Part shown: positions 1-6,742 of the stretch, one piece after another
Layout: every line of letters begins with the position of its first letter
Numbering within the stretch: the first letter of the stretch is position 1
Source: Bacteroidales bacterium Bact_07
GTDB lineage: Bacteria > Bacteroidota > Bacteroidia > Bacteroidales > Tenuifilaceae
DNA: 9,290 nt
NCBI GenBank assembly: GCA_001603415.1
Contig: LUYY01000177.1
Coordinates: 1-9,290 of the forward strand
Direction: 5' to 3'
Made by a program: the position numbers and the translations under genes
Notes under the pieces: model-generated
The model's input: only the letters and a program-made list of their open reading frames with translations
Database searches by the model: none
Told to the model about the DNA's origin: nothing

Positions 1-230
1 TTAACAATATCAGTGATATTAAGAATGAACTGATAAAGCTATACAATGAGGCTAAGCCCATCGATTTGTTAGTAAAAAATGCCGAAGTTATTGATTTAGG
101 CTTTATTCAGCTCATCCGTTCCTTCAACTTTTCAATGAATGAAAAAGGCGTTAAATCAACTGTTAGGTTTGAATTAACCGATGACCAGAGTATCATCCTT
201 GAACGATCTGGAATTAAATTAGAATATTAA
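1..230 (+). CDS. STAS-domain protein, C-terminal part (5' end outside window)
   Basis: The reading frame is open from the left edge (first full codon at 3) to TAA at 228-230, giving the last 75 residues. The visible part resembles the second half of a STAS (anti-sigma-factor-antagonist) domain: a beta strand, then VIDLGFIQLIRSF at about residues 29-41, a helix, a strand (STVRFEL) and a final helix ending in SGIKLEY. STAS proteins are small cytoplasmic partners of ATPase or kinase switches. At the site where SpoIIAA-type proteins have Asp-Ser-Ser-Gly, this one has Asp-Leu-Gly-Phe, so the usual phosphorylatable serine is missing and partner switching by Ser phosphorylation is unlikely. The gene ends 21 bases before cheY on the same strand, so it probably belongs to the che operon. 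Without the N-terminus, STAS assignment rests on this motif and context. Confidence 0.72.
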   Translation, partial: NNISDIKNELIKLYNEAKPIDLLVKNAEVIDLGFIQLIRSFNFSMNEKGVKSTVRFELTDDQSIILERSGIKLEY

Positions 231-251
231 CAATATAAATTATTCGTAATT

Positions 252-617
252 ATGGCAAAGACAATACTTATTGTTGACGATTCCGATAGTATTCGCGAAG
301 TTGTTCGATTTACCCTTGAAAATGAAGGGTATAATGTTTTAGTGGGTGTTGACGGAAAGGATGCCCTAAAACACCTTAACGGTCAGGCGATTGATTTGGT
401 TATCACTGACTTGCACATGCCTGAAATGGATGGCATTGAATTGATCAAACACATTCGTGCCATGTCCGATTATGAACGTGTTCCAATCCTTTTCCTGACA
501 ACCGAATCGCAAACTTCCAAAAAGATGGAAGCTAAAGATGCTGGCGCTACGGGTTGGATTATCAAGCCATTTGTTCCAGCTAAACTTATTGCTGCAATCA
601 ATAAAGTGATCAGGTAA
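252..617 (+). CDS. cheY: CheY-type single-domain response regulator
   Basis: At 121 residues this is a stand-alone receiver domain with no output domain, the normal CheY size. Receiver landmarks are all present: acidic pair D9-D10, phospho-acceptor D53 in ITDLHMPEMDG, T83 after the fourth strand (LFLTTE) and K105 in KPF. W102 occupies the position of E. coli CheY Tyr106, the aromatic switch residue. It is expected to receive phosphate from CheA in the cytoplasm and carry the signal to a motility or other output that this window does not identify. The ATG at 252 lies 21 bases after the STAS gene and has no Shine-Dalgarno sequence. The TAA stop shares its last A with the cheA start (TAATG), suggesting translational coupling with the kinase. 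A dedicated regulator of another output cannot be excluded. Confidence 0.93.
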   Translation: MAKTILIVDDSDSIREVVRFTLENEGYNVLVGVDGKDALKHLNGQAIDLVITDLHMPEMDGIELIKHIRAMSDYERVPILFLTTESQTSKKMEAKDAGATGWIIKPFVPAKLIAAINKVIR

Positions 618-2644
618 TGGACAACTTTAAGAAAAAGTTTATTGAGGAGGCTGCTGAGCTTATCGATAAGCTTGAGGTTGCGCTCTTGGAACTAGAGAAA
701 AAGCCAAACGATGAGGCTCTTATACAGCAGGTATTCAGAGTAATGCATACCCTTAAGGGCAATAGTGCCATGTTTGGTTTTGAACTAATCGATAGCTTCA
801 CCCACAACCTTAAATCCATTTACGACAAGATTCGTAACGGGCAGCTCGAGGTCAGTAAGGACATATTGAATATCACTTTTTCATCGGTCGATCATCTTAA
901 GGCTATGCTCGATGAGCAGAACTACGACGACCCCGATTTTAAAACCATTCATAGTGGGCTAATGGGGAAAATCAACAAGATTATTAACCCCGATATAGTT
1001 GAAAAAGAGTCTAATAATACTGAGAAAGCCCAAGACATGAGCGGTTCTTTTTCTACATTTTACATCTTGTTTGAACCTAACGAAAAAATTTTCAGCAATG
1101 GAACTAATCCACTGTATCTCCTCGATGAGCTTTGTTCGTTAGGTGAACATAAGGTATATGCCCATTTTAATAGGCTACCGGGGATAAAGGATATCAACCC
1201 AAACCTTTGCTATACCTACTGGGAGGTTTTGCTGGTAACCGATAAGGATGTTAATGCCATTCACGATGTATTCATTTTTGTTGAAACCGATTCAAAGCTC
1301 GAGATTCAAAAACTTGCCGAAGAAAACCTGCTTGCCGATAAGGAGTTTGTGGATGAGGTTTCGCATTTGGCCGATATTCAAAAGGACGTTGGGTTAGTTA
1401 CCATTCAACGGTTGGCTGCAAAATCCGTTGCTCGAATCAATAAGGCAAAAGCCAGGGAGTTTACCAAAGAGCGAATAGCCACCAAGGATAAAACAGCGGC
1501 AAGTATTCGTGTATCGTCCGATAAGCTCGACCATCTCATGAACCTGGTTTCAGAGTTGGTTACCACGCAAGCCCGTTTAAGCCTATTTGCTGAGCAAAAC
1601 AATGTGCCCGGTTTGGCCCCTATTGTTGAGAATGTTCACAAGCTAACCCGCCAGCTCCGGGACATTGCATTCAGCATCGTTCTCATTCCCATTGAAAACC
1701 TTTTTGGCCGCTTCCAAAGGCTTATCAGGGATTTATCGGCCGAACTACATAAGGAAGTAGATTTCATTATTGAAGGGGCCGATACAGAACTCGATAAAAC
1801 CATTATCGAAAACCTTTCCGACCCGCTAATGCATATTATCCGCAATAGTATGGATCATGGCATTGAAGAATCCAGAATCAGAATAGCCAACGGAAAGCCA
1901 GCTAAGGGGAAAATTCACCTTAAAGCCTTCTACTCCGGGGCCAACGTTATAATTCAGGTTTCCGATGATGGAGCGGGCATTGATCCTGAAATCATTCATG
2001 CCAAGGCCATATCTAAAGGTTTGGTTCCTTCCGATAAGAAGATGAGTAAAAAGGAGATCCTTGATTTAATCTTTTTACCCGGGTTCTCAACCGCCAAAAA
2101 GGTTACCGATGTATCGGGAAGAGGGGTAGGTATGGATGTGGTTAAAAAGAAGATATCCGACATTCGTGGCGAGGTTGAAGTTGAGTCGGAGGTTGGCTTG
2201 GGCACTACCATTACCATAAAGTTGCCATTAACCCTTTCCATCATCGATGGCTTGCTTGTTAGCATCGATAGTTCTCCCTTTGTTATTCCCCTATCGTCAA
2301 TCGATAAAATTTATGCGGTTGACAAGGAGAGTATTTACAATACCTTTAATAATTTAGTAACACTCGATGGCACTCAAATCCCATTCTTTAGCCTGAGAAA
2401 AGAGTTTAACCTACAGCCAAGCAACGAGGAATTGGAGCAGGTTGTGGTTGTGAATTTTGAGGATAACCGGGTAGGTCTTGTGGTTGACTATGTTATTGGC
2501 GAATACCAAGCCGTGCTCAAACCCTTAGGAAAACACTATAAGAGCCACGACATCTTCTCGGGCGCAACAATTCTGGGCGATGGAACCGTTGCCCTTGTTA
2601 TGGATACCAATAAGATAATTAAGATGTTTGCAACAAGTAAGTAG
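617..2644 (+). CDS. cheA: Chemotaxis histidine kinase CheA
   Basis: This 675-residue protein has the full CheA order. P1 (Hpt) covers about 1-120, with phospho-acceptor H44 in MHTLKGNSAMFGF. A middle domain at about 146-232 occupies the P2 position but does not look like the E. coli CheY-binding P2. A helical linker follows (about 233-292), then P3 dimerization (about 294-360, VSSDKLDHLMNLVSELV). P4 (HATPase) spans about 360-540, with N box MHIIRNSMDHGIE (405-417), G1 DDGAGID (450-456), F box FLPGFS (486-491) and G2 GRGVGMDVV (501-509). P5, the CheW-like domain, runs from about 543 to 670. CheA autophosphorylates on P1 using ATP and passes phosphate to CheY and CheB at receptor arrays. All catalytic boxes look intact. 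Its start overlaps the cheY stop by one base; TAG is followed immediately by TAA at 2645. It is the signalling centre of the operon. Confidence 0.97.
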   Translation: MDNFKKKFIEEAAELIDKLEVALLELEKKPNDEALIQQVFRVMHTLKGNSAMFGFELIDSFTHNLKSIYDKIRNGQLEVSKDILNITFSSVDHLKAMLDEQNYDDPDFKTIHSGLMGKINKIINPDIVEKESNNTEKAQDMSGSFSTFYILFEPNEKIFSNGTNPLYLLDELCSLGEHKVYAHFNRLPGIKDINPNLCYTYWEVLLVTDKDVNAIHDVFIFVETDSKLEIQKLAEENLLADKEFVDEVSHLADIQKDVGLVTIQRLAAKSVARINKAKAREFTKERIATKDKTAASIRVSSDKLDHLMNLVSELVTTQARLSLFAEQNNVPGLAPIVENVHKLTRQLRDIAFSIVLIPIENLFGRFQRLIRDLSAELHKEVDFIIEGADTELDKTIIENLSDPLMHIIRNSMDHGIEESRIRIANGKPAKGKIHLKAFYSGANVIIQVSDDGAGIDPEIIHAKAISKGLVPSDKKMSKKEILDLIFLPGFSTAKKVTDVSGRGVGMDVVKKKISDIRGEVEVESEVGLGTTITIKLPLTLSIIDGLLVSIDSSPFVIPLSSIDKIYAVDKESIYNTFNNLVTLDGTQIPFFSLRKEFNLQPSNEELEQVVVVNFEDNRVGLVVDYVIGEYQAVLKPLGKHYKSHDIFSGATILGDGTVALVMDTNKIIKMFATSK

Positions 2645-2665
2645 TAACTAAACAACGTTTTTACC

Positions 2666-3181
2666 ATGGAAACCGAAAATAAAAATCAAATCAAATCATA
2701 TCTTACCTTTAAATTAGGTAACGAGGAGTTTGCTGCACACGTCAGCAAGGTGTTGAATATTCTGGAGATGACCCCTATTACAAAGGTGCCTAAAGCACCC
2801 GATTATCTGAAAGGGGTAATTAACCTGCGAGGAGCAGTGTTGCCTGTAATTGATACGCGTATCAAGTTTGGCATGCCCGAGGCTGAATACACAAACAACA
2901 CCTGTATTATTGTTCTGGATATTGATGTTGATGGCGAATCGGTGCATGTTGGCGCCATTGTCGATTCGGTGCAAGCCGTTCTTGAAATCGACAATAGCCA
3001 AATAATGCCACTGCCAACTTTAGGTAGCCGCTATAAATCGGAATTTATAATAGGTATGGCAAAGGTTGAGGAGCGATTCATCATCATACTCAACATGGAT
3101 GCCATTTTCTCGGTTGATGAGATTACCTCTATTGTCGATTCAAACCAAACGGTTGCCGAAGGAAGCGAAACTCAACAGTAA
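2666..3181 (+). CDS. cheW: Chemotaxis adaptor CheW
   Basis: This 171-residue single CheW domain couples receptors to CheA P5 at the inner face of the membrane. The domain starts at SYLTFKLGNEEFA (about 11-23) and carries the hallmark GVINLRGAVLPVIDTR at 50-65, with R55 in the position of the conserved NLRG arginine used for receptor and CheA contact. It then continues through the second barrel (VGAIVDSVQAVLEI, about 95-108; FIIGMAKVEERFIIILNM, 127-144). A short polar tail follows (about 157-171). The ATG at 2666 is 21 bases after the cheA stop, has no Shine-Dalgarno sequence, and places the first strand at the usual distance from the N-terminus. The length is normal for the family. A scaffold role is certain from family knowledge, but which receptors it serves cannot be told from this window. 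Confidence 0.96.
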   Translation: METENKNQIKSYLTFKLGNEEFAAHVSKVLNILEMTPITKVPKAPDYLKGVINLRGAVLPVIDTRIKFGMPEAEYTNNTCIIVLDIDVDGESVHVGAIVDSVQAVLEIDNSQIMPLPTLGSRYKSEFIIGMAKVEERFIIILNMDAIFSVDEITSIVDSNQTVAEGSETQQ

Positions 3182-3193
3182 TTTCCTTGTTGT

Positions 3194-4048
3194 ATGCAGG
3201 CCAATGAGTTTGTCGACTACTATAAGCTGCAACTTACCGACGACGAGTTTAAACGACTTAGCGCCTTAATCTATAAGGAGAGCGGCATTAAGTTACCACC
3301 CATTAAGAAGGTAATGCTACAATGCCGCCTTCAGAAAAGGCTAAAGCATTTAAATATAAATTCATTTAAAGCGTACATCGATTACCTGTTTAGCCGGGAA
3401 GGTTTTGATAGCGAGATTATTCATATGTTGGATGTTGTTAGCACCAACAAAACTGATTTTTTCCGAGAGCCTGCCCATTTTGAGTTTCTAACAAATGAAT
3501 TACTTACCGAGTATTACGGGGCAAATAAGTCGAATATTTTTAAGGTATGGAGTGCAGGCTGTTCAAGTGGTGAAGAACCCTACACCCTTGCCATGGTGCT
3601 TTTTGAGTTTGCTGAAACACACCCTGGCTTTAACTTTTCCATTTTTGCTACCGACATTTCAACCCGAATTCTACAATCGGCAATTGATGCCATTTATAAA
3701 GAAGAGAAGGTTGAAGGCATACCCTTATCGTTGAAACGTAAATACATGCTCCGGAGTAAGGATCGAACCAATCCAACCATTAAAATGGCTCCGCATGTTC
3801 GTTCAAAGGTAAACTTTGCACGTTTAAACCTCATGGATTCAAGCTACGATACCAAGGACTTGTTCGATGTCGTTTTTTGCCGTAATGTACTCATCTACTT
3901 CGATAGAAATACTCAGGAAGCAGTTATAAACAAGTTATGCCAACGTATTAAACCAAACGGCTACTTAATTTTGGGGCATTCAGAATCAATCCTCAACATG
4001 GATGTACCGTTAAAACAGGTAAAACCTACTATTTACCGGAAAGTATAA
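3194..4048 (+). CDS. cheR: Receptor glutamate methyltransferase CheR
   Basis: This 284-residue S-adenosylmethionine-dependent methyltransferase methylates glutamates on chemoreceptors, the methylation arm of adaptation. The N-terminal helical CheR domain is at about 10-80 (LTDDEFKRLSALIYKESGI), followed by the TDFFREPAHF motif (87-96) where the catalytic domain begins. The SAM-binding loop is VWSAGCSSGEEPYTLAM (118-134). ATDIS (152-156) carries the acidic residue at the end of the second strand, FCRNVLIYFD (228-237) is the CheR-specific motif IV region, and LGHSESI is at 260-266. It ends soon after the Rossmann fold, with no TPR or other extension. The ATG at 3194 is 12 bases after cheW with no Shine-Dalgarno sequence. 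It presumably acts on receptors encoded elsewhere, since none is visible here. Confidence 0.96.
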   Translation: MQANEFVDYYKLQLTDDEFKRLSALIYKESGIKLPPIKKVMLQCRLQKRLKHLNINSFKAYIDYLFSREGFDSEIIHMLDVVSTNKTDFFREPAHFEFLTNELLTEYYGANKSNIFKVWSAGCSSGEEPYTLAMVLFEFAETHPGFNFSIFATDISTRILQSAIDAIYKEEKVEGIPLSLKRKYMLRSKDRTNPTIKMAPHVRSKVNFARLNLMDSSYDTKDLFDVVFCRNVLIYFDRNTQEAVINKLCQRIKPNGYLILGHSESILNMDVPLKQVKPTIYRKV

Positions 4049-4059
4049 AGTTTACTATT

Positions 4060-4971
4060 ATGACTAAAAAACCTTATGAATTATCCGATGGCGAACTACT
4101 TGCTGAACTTCAGCGTAGGTTTGAACTTAACAAGAAAGCACTAGATGAACTAAAAGTTCTGAATGCTGAGCTTAAGCAGGTAAACAAGAAACTTGAGGAG
4201 TCCGAAGCCTTAAAGTCGCACTTTATTTCCAATATCACCAACGAAATAATCAATCCATTCACATCCATAATTGGGCTGTCAAAAGCAATCCTATCGGTTG
4301 ACAAGGAGAATTGGAAGAAAGTTATTTCCATGGTTGCACTCATACATTCAGAGGCCTTTAACCTCGATTTCCAGCTTCGTAACATTTTTGTGGCAGCAAA
4401 AATAGAGGCAGGCGAAATTCAGCCTGAGATTATGCAGGTTGATGTGAACAATTTGCTCGAAAGTGTTATTGAGTCGTTCAAGTATGAGCTACGCAAAAAG
4501 AATTTAAAGGTGCAATATTCCTACAACTCAGATGCATCCATTGATAACCCAAAGATTTTTAAAACCGACCCCGAAAAGTTAAAGCTAATAGTTGCAAACC
4601 TACTAAGCAATGCTGTGAATTTCAGCTTTGAGGGAGGCATTATTGAGATAACTGCACAGCGTAAGGCTAGCCTGCTTACTATCAGTGTAAAAGACCATGG
4701 TATTGGCATTTCAAAGGAAAATCACAAGATTATATTCGATAGGTTTAAACGACTCGATACCGGGATTAATTCTTTGAACCGTGGTCATGGATTAGGATTA
4801 TCGGTAAATAAGGCAATTATCGACATGCTAAACGGTAGCATTGATATTGAGAGTGAACTTGGGAAAGGTGCTTGTTTTACCCTATCAATTCCTGAGCCCA
4901 ACGTTGATGTCGACGACTTAGCTACCGATGCCAACGAGATGTTTTTCGATCAGGATGCAGAAATTTTCTAA
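4060..4971 (+). CDS. Histidine-kinase-like protein lacking the phospho-acceptor His
   Basis: This 303-residue soluble protein begins with a charged coiled coil (about 10-52) and continues with a DHp-like hairpin (about 50-120) and a HATPase_c domain (about 165-278). The H-box equivalent reads FISNITNEIINPF (55-67); canonical kinases have His-Glu-Ile-(Arg/Lys)-x-Pro here, but codon 4240-4242 is AAC, so Asn61 replaces the histidine. The second helix ends in a typical AAKIEAGEI (112-120). ATP-binding boxes look intact: N box IVANLLSNAVNFS (177-189), G1 KDHGIGIS (211-218), F box FDRFKRL (226-232) and G2 RGHGLGLSV (241-249). The tail (279-303) is acidic and ends DAEIF. There is no sensor domain, membrane segment or receiver. 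It sits 11 bases after cheR and 9 before cheD, so it is part of the operon. Possible roles are pseudokinase, phosphatase or allosteric partner of CheA or CheY, or kinase using another residue; none is shown by sequence alone. Confidence 0.88.
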   Translation: MTKKPYELSDGELLAELQRRFELNKKALDELKVLNAELKQVNKKLEESEALKSHFISNITNEIINPFTSIIGLSKAILSVDKENWKKVISMVALIHSEAFNLDFQLRNIFVAAKIEAGEIQPEIMQVDVNNLLESVIESFKYELRKKNLKVQYSYNSDASIDNPKIFKTDPEKLKLIVANLLSNAVNFSFEGGIIEITAQRKASLLTISVKDHGIGISKENHKIIFDRFKRLDTGINSLNRGHGLGLSVNKAIIDMLNGSIDIESELGKGACFTLSIPEPNVDVDDLATDANEMFFDQDAEIF

Positions 4972-4980
4972 GCCGTTTTG

Positions 4981-5487
4981 ATGGACGAGCTAAAGTCACA
5001 TTACCTATACCCTGCATCGCTATTTGCCGATAAAGAGCCACATGTTGTTACCACAATACTGGGCTCATGCGTGGCAGTATGCCTTTACGATCAGGAATTA
5101 AAGCAGGGAGGCATTAACCATTACATGCTTCCGCTTTGGAATGGACAAGGGCTTGCAAGCCCAAGGTATGGGAACATTGCCATTGAGCGCCTGATTGAAA
5201 GGATGGTAGCCTTAGGTTCTAAAAAGGATAACCTTAAGGCAAAGCTATTTGGGGGAGGCGAGGTGCTTGATACCAATCTCGATAGCTTTCATATTGGCCA
5301 ACGTAACATTGCTATTGCCATGGAGTTGTTGGCGGAACATGGTATTCCTGTTGTTGCTAAAAGCGTTGGAGGTAAACAGGGAAGAAAAATTGAGTATAAC
5401 ACTGCCACCGGCGAGGTTAGGCATAAGTTTATTCAAAAATCATTAAATTCTGAAGATGTTAAAAGCACTAGTTCTAAAAAAACATAA
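4981..5487 (+). CDS. cheD: Chemoreceptor glutamine deamidase CheD
   Basis: This 168-residue CheD deamidates receptor glutamines to glutamates so that they become methylatable. The catalytic set matches Thermotoga CheD in spacing: T24, C30 in TTILGSCVAVCLYD and H47 in GGINHYMLP (Cys to His 17 residues). Further landmarks are NIAIERLI (65-72), AKLFGGGEVL (87-96), IGQRNIA (105-111) and VGGKQGRKI (129-137), ending in a disordered Ser/Lys-rich tail. I chose ATG at 4981; an in-frame TTG sits directly before it at 4978, but the ATG is the stronger start and the domain is complete either way. It lies 9 bases after the kinase-like gene and 50 bases before cheB. In many species CheD pairs with the phosphatase CheC, and no cheC is seen here. 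Confidence 0.95.
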   Translation: MDELKSHYLYPASLFADKEPHVVTTILGSCVAVCLYDQELKQGGINHYMLPLWNGQGLASPRYGNIAIERLIERMVALGSKKDNLKAKLFGGGEVLDTNLDSFHIGQRNIAIAMELLAEHGIPVVAKSVGGKQGRKIEYNTATGEVRHKFIQKSLNSEDVKSTSSKKT

Positions 5488-5537
5488 ATATATGGCAGAA
5501 TAAATCATTAGTCTTTAATATTTTTAAATGTTGATAT

Positions 5538-6632
5538 ATGGCTGATATGTTAAATAAAATAAAGGTCCTAATTGTTGACGATTCTGCATTAGTAAGGCAA
5601 ACATTAACCGAAATAATCGCGTCTGACCCCGAGTTGGAGGTTATTGGAACGGCTGCCGATCCATACTTTGCAGCCCGTAAAATGGCTGAGGTTACGCCCG
5701 ATGTAATTACCCTTGATATTGAAATGCCGCGCATGGATGGGCTAACCTTTTTACGCAAAATAATGGCGCAGCATCCAATCCCGGTGGTAATAATCTCAAG
5801 CCTTACAAGTAAGGCTACCGAAATGGGGATGCGTGCCCTGGAGTATGGTGCCGTTGAACTGATTACCAAACCGCAGGTAAATACTAAGGCGTTTCTCGAA
5901 GAGTCAAAGGTTATCATTTGCGATGCCATAAAAGCCGCAGCGCGCAGTAGGGTCGCTCGCCGTAAAATACTTACCCCGCCGGTAGTTGAGCCCAAGCATT
6001 CGGCCGATGTCATTATACCAAAGCAGTCGGTTTCACCAGTCTCAATAACCACTACCGAGAAAGTAATTGCGGTAGGTGCATCAACCGGTGGCACTGAAGC
6101 AATTGCCACATTTCTTCAGGCAATGCCTGTCGATTGCCCTGGAATTGTTATTGTTCAACACATGCCCGAGAAATTTACCACATCGTTTGCCAATCGCCTA
6201 AACGATATTTGCAAAATTTCCGTAAAGGAGGCGCAGAATGGCGATGCAGTGCTACCTGGCCATGCACTAATTGCCCCCGGAAATTACCACATGATGCTAA
6301 AGCGCAGTGGTGCGCGATACTTTGTTGAGGTGATTCAAGGGCCACTGGTTAATAGGCATAGGCCCTCGGTTGATGTTCTATTTCGCAGTGTTGCCCGCTT
6401 TGCTGCTCAAAATGCTATTGGCGTTATAATGACCGGTATGGGCGACGATGGTGCAAAAGGTTTGCTGGAAATGAAAGAGGCTGGCGCCTATACTATTGCA
6501 CAGGACGAAAAATCGTGTGTGGTGTTTGGTATGCCCCGCGAGGCTGTAAAACTTGATGCCGCTCATGCAATCCTGCCATTGAATGACATTGCAGGTCATA
6601 TTATCCAGAAAGTTAAAAGCCGATCGAGTTAA
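5538..6632 (+). CDS. cheB: Chemotaxis response regulator methylesterase CheB
   Basis: This 364-residue protein removes receptor methyl groups when phosphorylated by CheA, giving the feedback arm of adaptation. An N-terminal receiver (about 7-125) has D14-D15, phospho-acceptor D60 in LDIEMPRMDGL, S87 (IISS) and K111 (TKP). A basic, then Pro/Val-rich linker (about 126-172) leads to the methylesterase domain (about 174-360), with the catalytic triad S182 in GASTGGTEA, H208 in VQHMP and D304 in MTGMGDDGAKG. Length and domain order are standard. ATG at 5538 starts MADMLNKIKVLIVDDS; a second in-frame ATG at 5547 would also leave the receiver whole. The 50-base gap before it is the largest inside the operon and contains a short near-repeat of the start region. 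Confidence 0.97.
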   Translation: MADMLNKIKVLIVDDSALVRQTLTEIIASDPELEVIGTAADPYFAARKMAEVTPDVITLDIEMPRMDGLTFLRKIMAQHPIPVVIISSLTSKATEMGMRALEYGAVELITKPQVNTKAFLEESKVIICDAIKAAARSRVARRKILTPPVVEPKHSADVIIPKQSVSPVSITTTEKVIAVGASTGGTEAIATFLQAMPVDCPGIVIVQHMPEKFTTSFANRLNDICKISVKEAQNGDAVLPGHALIAPGNYHMMLKRSGARYFVEVIQGPLVNRHRPSVDVLFRSVARFAAQNAIGVIMTGMGDDGAKGLLEMKEAGAYTIAQDEKSCVVFGMPREAVKLDAAHAILPLNDIAGHIIQKVKSRSS

Positions 6633-6662
6633 GTTATGGTTAAATTTGAGCCTAAATAATTC

Positions 6663-6691
6663 TTTCATTTGAATTCAATGCAATAGATTTG
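6663..6691 (+). promoter_or_regulatory. Possible Bacteroidota-type promoter for the sensor gene
   Basis: TAGATTTG at 6684-6691 is an exact match to the TAnnTTTG -7 element of Bacteroidota promoters. At the expected distance upstream there is only TTTC (6663-6666, 17-base spacer) instead of TTTG; a true TTTG at 6668-6671 is too close (12 bases). It lies in the 110-base AT-rich gap after cheB, about 50 bases before the ATG at 6743. This would allow separate or extra transcription of the sensor gene. It is a motif match only. Confidence 0.4.
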
Positions 6692-6742
6692 TGATTTAGT
6701 TGAAAAATTCCTTATTTTTAAGCATTAAAAATTGGGGCATAC

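Noticed and set aside
1996..2265. Minus-strand frame inside cheA
   Set aside because: It is antisense to the conserved ATPase boxes of cheA; the frame is a by-product of codon bias.
3066..3269. Plus-strand frame spanning the cheW-cheR junction
   Set aside because: It overlaps both well supported genes in another frame and its translation is low-complexity Ser/Leu-rich with no domain.
4954..4968. C-terminal DAEIF of the kinase-like protein as a CheR-binding pentapeptide like NWETF
   Set aside because: Only Glu and the final Phe agree; the key Trp is missing, and the protein is not a receptor. The similarity is too slight to claim.
5474..6109. Long minus-strand open frame (211 codons) opposite cheB
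   Set aside because: It lies fully across the 3' end of cheD and the receiver and linker of cheB, which are clearly coding. The translation is rich in Ser, Ile and Ala with no recognisable domain, as expected of an antisense shadow.
6378..6668. Minus-strand open frame (96 codons) over the end of cheB and the following gap
   Set aside because: It mostly overlaps the catalytic domain of cheB in antisense and shows no domain or start signal.
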